A stretch of 17,753 nt of DNA from an uncultured Gammaproteobacteria bacterium. Its GTDB lineage: Bacteria; Pseudomonadota; Gammaproteobacteria; Magnimaribacterales; D2472. The position numbers were made by a program, and so were the translations under genes. Where the stretch lies: positions 1 through 17,753 of the forward strand of contig CAJXAZ010000017.1 of assembly GCA_913050015.1 (NCBI GenBank). The letters run 5' to 3'. Numbering within the stretch: the stretch's first letter is position 1; every line of letters begins with the position of its first letter. Shown in pieces: positions 15,489-17,753 of this stretch. The notes under the pieces were generated by a model. That model ran no database searches, had not been told where the DNA came from, and worked only from the letters and a program-made list of their open reading frames with translations.

Positions 15489-17472
15489 GATATTTTATCT
15501 TATCTCTACACTGAGCTGCTTTCTCAAATTCCATTTCTTTTGCATAGATATACATTTGATCTTCTATCTTTTTAATACTCTCACCTAGGTTTTTAATTGA
15601 GTCATCTTTGATTTTAAAAGGTAGAGATTTTTCAATATCTTCCTTCCTGACTTTATCTTTTCCTTTAACTAATCTTGCACCTTCCATAATATTTTTTATT
15701 TTGGTAGTTATAGATTTTGGGGTGATATTATTTTCTGCGTTGTACTTTTCTTGAATAGCTCTTCTTCTGTCGGTTTCAGCAATTGCTCGCTCCATAGAGC
15801 CCGTCATTCTATCGGCATATAAGATAGCCTTCCCTCTTAAGTTTCTAGCTGCCCTTCCAATAGTCTGAATCATAGTTGTTTCTGATCTAAGAAATCCTTC
15901 TTTATCCGCATCAAGAATTGCAACTAAACTAACCTCTGGAATATCCAAACCTTCACGAAGTAAATTAATTCCGACCAGGACATCAAATACACCAAGTCTT
16001 AAATCGCGAATAATTTCCACACGTTCAACGGTATCAGTATCTGAATGCATGTATCTGGCCTTAATGCCATTTTCAAATAAATAATCTGTAAGATCTTCGG
16101 CCATTCTTTTTGTAAGAGTGGTGATAAGGACTCTTTCCTTCATAGCAATTCTTTCGTTGCACTCACCTATGACGTCATCTATTTGGTTGCTAGCTGGGCG
16201 TATTTCTACCTCAGGATCTGTGAGGCCTGTTGGTCTAATTAATAGCTCAACAAGGTTATCTTGATGCTCTTTTTCATACCTGCTAGGCGTGGCTGATACA
16301 TAGACTCTCTGAGGTGCTACAAGCTCCCATTCTTCGAACTTTAACGGCCTATTATCCATGGCAGAAGGAAGTCTAAAGCCATATTCTACAAGGGTTTCCT
16401 TCCTTGAGCGGTCACCTTTGTACATAGCTCCTATTTGGGGCACTGAAACATGAGATTCATCGATAAAAACAATGGCATCCTTAGGAATATAATCAAATAG
16501 ACATGGTGGCGATTGGCCAGGGTCTCTTCCTGATAAATACCTCGAATAATTTTCAACACCCTGACAGTAACCAAGCTCTCTCATCATTTCTATATCGTAG
16601 TTAGTTCTTTCTTCAAGTCTTTGCGCCTCAACTAACTTATTAATAGATCTTAAATAATCTAATCTTTCTTTTAGCTCTTCTTTAATACTATCAATACAAT
16701 TTAAAACTGTTTCTTTAGGAGTAACGTAATGTGTCTTTGGGAAAATAGTTGCTCTTGGCACTTCATTAATAATAGCTCCTGTGATTGGATCAAACCATGC
16801 CAGCTTTTCAATCTCATCACCAAATAATTCTATTCGTAATGCTTCACTATCTGAATCAGCAGGATAGATATCAATAGTATCGCCACGAACTCTAAAAGTT
16901 GCTCTTCTAAAATCCATATCATTTCGAGTGTATTGCAATGCTGAAAGACGTCGTAAGAAGTCTCTTTGATTGATTACATCTCCTCTATCTAAATGAACTA
17001 CCATTTTTAAATAGGACTCAGGAGCTCCTAGTCCATAGATTGAAGATACCGTGGCTATGACTATAGTGTCCTTTCTTTCTAGCAGTGCCTTGGTTGCTGA
17101 TAGTCTCATCTGCTCTATGTGCTCATTAATAGATGCATCTTTTGCAATATAGGTATCAGATGTAGGGACATAAGCTTCCGGCTGATAATAGTCGTAATAA
17201 GATACAAAGTACTCTACAGAGTTCTCTGGAAAGAAATCCTTGAACTCACCATAGAGCTGCGCAGCTAAAGTTTTGTTGTGCGCCATGATAATTGCTGGTC
17301 TTTGAGTTTCCTCAATAACCTTGGCCATAGTGAAGGTTTTACCTGACCCAGTAACTCCTAAAAGGGTCTGGTGAAGCAATCCATCCTCCAAACCAGCCAC
17401 TAAACTTTTGATAGCTTCAGGCTGAGCTCCTGCTGGTTCGAAATTAGATACAACCTTTAGTGATTTTGTCAT
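15463..17472 (-). CDS. uvrB: Excinuclease ABC subunit B (UvrB)
   Basis: Damage-verification helicase-like subunit of UvrABC nucleotide excision repair. The 669-residue protein is full length: Walker A LGVTGSGKTFTMA (38-50, Lys45), the beta-hairpin region SYYDYYQPEAYVPTSDTYIA (91-110) that inserts between DNA strands, motif II as the FIDESH block, VYVSATPSRYE (motif III), MHSDTDTVER, LLREGLDIPEVSLVAILDAD, QTIGRAARN (motif VI), and a C-terminal UVR domain (about 633-669, with a coiled KEMEFEKAAQCRDKI segment) that contacts UvrC. AGAAG four bases before the ATG is a plausible ribosome site. Its upstream region is shared with divergent tRNA-Asn. No uvrA or uvrC is in the window. No obvious LexA box is seen in the short upstream gap. 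Confidence 0.98.
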   Translation of the reverse strand: MTKSLKVVSNFEPAGAQPEAIKSLVAGLEDGLLHQTLLGVTGSGKTFTMAKVIEETQRPAIIMAHNKTLAAQLYGEFKDFFPENSVEYFVSYYDYYQPEAYVPTSDTYIAKDASINEHIEQMRLSATKALLERKDTIVIATVSSIYGLGAPESYLKMVVHLDRGDVINQRDFLRRLSALQYTRNDMDFRRATFRVRGDTIDIYPADSDSEALRIELFGDEIEKLAWFDPITGAIINEVPRATIFPKTHYVTPKETVLNCIDSIKEELKERLDYLRSINKLVEAQRLEERTNYDIEMMRELGYCQGVENYSRYLSGRDPGQSPPCLFDYIPKDAIVFIDESHVSVPQIGAMYKGDRSRKETLVEYGFRLPSAMDNRPLKFEEWELVAPQRVYVSATPSRYEKEHQDNLVELLIRPTGLTDPEVEIRPASNQIDDVIGECNERIAMKERVLITTLTKRMAEDLTDYLFENGIKARYMHSDTDTVERVEIIRDLRLGVFDVLVGINLLREGLDIPEVSLVAILDADKEGFLRSETTMIQTIGRAARNLRGKAILYADRMTGSMERAIAETDRRRAIQEKYNAENNITPKSITTKIKNIMEGARLVKGKDKVRKEDIEKSLPFKIKDDSIKNLGESIKKIEDQMYIYAKEMEFEKAAQCRDKIKYLKRRLIDL

Positions 17473-17493
17473 TTACTTCTGTGTTAAAAATTA

Positions 17494-17501
17494 CTTATAA
17501 T
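17494..17501. promoter_or_regulatory. Overlapping divergent -10 boxes for tRNA-Asn and uvrB
   Basis: On the plus strand TATAAT (17496-17501) lies 12 bases before the mature tRNA-Asn 5' end, with TTTACT (17472-17477) as a -35-like element 18 bases upstream and a GC-rich discriminator (GCACGTCCGCG), as in growth-rate-controlled stable RNA promoters. On the minus strand the same bases read TATAAG (17499-17494), about 21 bases before the uvrB ATG at 17472. The tRNA promoter is the better supported; the uvrB one lacks a recognisable -35. Confidence 0.5.
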
Positions 17502-17513
17502 GCACGTCCGCGT

Positions 17514-17588
17514 TCCCGAATAGCTCAGCGGTAGAGCAGTTGACTGTTAATCAATTGGTCGTTGGTTCGATCCCAACTTCGGGAGCCA
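17514..17588 (+). tRNA. tRNA-Asn, anticodon GUU
   Basis: A 75-base tRNA with an encoded CCA. The acceptor stem TCCCGAA pairs with TTCGGGA, the discriminator is G, the D-arm is AGCTCAGCGGTAGAGC, and the anticodon loop CTGTTAA carries GTT at 17546-17548. The T-arm GTTGGTTCGATCCCAAC closes the cloverleaf. It is transcribed divergently from uvrB from a promoter at about 17472-17501. Confidence 0.98.
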
Positions 17589-17682
17589 TTTCATTGTAAT
17601 TAAAGATTATTATTTTTAATACAGTGAATTCAAATTTTAATAAGTTTTTTATATCTAAGTAAATAGTTTTATATTTTTGCAA

Positions 17683-17688
17683 TATACT
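17683..17688 (+). promoter_or_regulatory. -10 box of a likely leaderless promoter for the terminal gene
   Basis: TATACT (five of six matches to TATAAT) is followed by exactly six bases (TTAGCT) and the ATG at 17695. No Shine-Dalgarno or clear -35 is seen. The preceding 106 bases after tRNA-Asn are very AT-rich. They hold a weak AT-only inverted repeat (ATTAAA/TTTAAT near 17599-17620) but no standard terminator. Confidence 0.4.
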
Positions 17689-17694
17689 TTAGCT

Positions 17695-17753
17695 ATGAGT
17701 TTGTATGATAAGTATGTATTGCCTAAATTTTTAAACTGCACTTGTGGCTCTAA
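17695..17753 (+). CDS. N-terminal fragment of a probable class I SAM-dependent methyltransferase (runs off the window)
   Basis: Only 19 full codons are visible, with an N-terminus beginning Met-Ser-Leu-Tyr-Asp-Lys-Tyr-Val-Leu-Pro-Lys and then Asn-Cys-Thr-Cys-Gly. The LYDKYVLPK opening recalls small class I SAM-dependent methyltransferases of the METTL7/phospholipid-methyltransferase-like kind. The SAM-binding glycine motif would lie beyond the window, so this is a resemblance only. The frame is open to the last base. A TATACT six bases before the ATG supports the start. Confidence 0.5.
   Translation, partial: MSLYDKYVLPKFLNCTCGS

Noticed and set aside
17589..17694. A terminator or small RNA after tRNA-Asn.
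   Set aside because: Only an AT-only inverted repeat is visible, which is expected by chance in such sequence.
1..17753. A mobile element, prophage, CRISPR array, toxin-antitoxin pair or defence island.
   Set aside because: No integrase, transposase, direct-repeat array or attachment-site duplication at either tRNA was seen; gene order is mostly conserved housekeeping.

Overview
The window looks like a piece of a small, AT-rich (roughly one third G+C by eye) gammaproteobacterial chromosome, most plausibly a streamlined marine lineage such as SAR86. This is inferred from very dense packing, overlapping convergent genes, AT-rich codons, and two gammaproteobacterial gene orders: alaS-lysC-...-tRNA-Ser(GCU), and purL divergent from a mltF relative. 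No insertion sequence, prophage, CRISPR array, integrase or other mobile signature was seen. Nearly everything is housekeeping, and no clearly new defence or biosynthetic system is present.

Layout. 1-710 (minus): a 5'-end fragment of a very short MGMT-type DNA repair methyltransferase, preceded by an unrecognised 149-residue protein. 710-2898: ornithine aminotransferase (rocD, minus) divergent from a CtlX-type guanidino-group-modifying hydrolase (plus). Together they suggest a route from citrulline or arginine via ornithine to glutamate semialdehyde. 2890-3750 (minus): a MetF-related methylenetetrahydrofolate reductase-like protein whose stop overlaps that of ctlX inside a palindrome. 3863-10256 (minus): a long collinear run, in transcription order a NudL-type CoA pyrophosphatase, gamma-class carbonic anhydrase-like protein, alaS, lysC, dihydroorotase and tRNA-Ser(GCU). 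csrA, normally found between lysC/alaS and tRNA-Ser in gammaproteobacteria, is absent from that slot. 10312-10848 (plus): a zinc-ribbon NUDIX hydrolase with a TTG start, ending exactly where purL (minus, 10849-14700) ends. 14763-15488 (plus): a MltF-like lipoprotein transglycosylase reduced to its catalytic domain, overlapping the end of uvrB (minus, 15463-17472). 17514-17588 (plus): tRNA-Asn(GUU). The window closes in the first 19 codons of a gene resembling small class I SAM methyltransferases.

The most interesting regulatory signal is positional. At five gene starts (the 149-residue gene, rocD, the metF-like gene, alaS and the terminal gene) a -10-like hexamer sits exactly six bases before the start codon and no convincing Shine-Dalgarno is visible. 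This is the geometry expected of leaderless mRNAs. Other points are a four-cysteine cluster in RocD, a Q-x-H in place of the H-x-H metal motif in dihydroorotase, a Gly at the position of MetF Asp120, and the loss of the periplasmic binding domain from the MltF relative.
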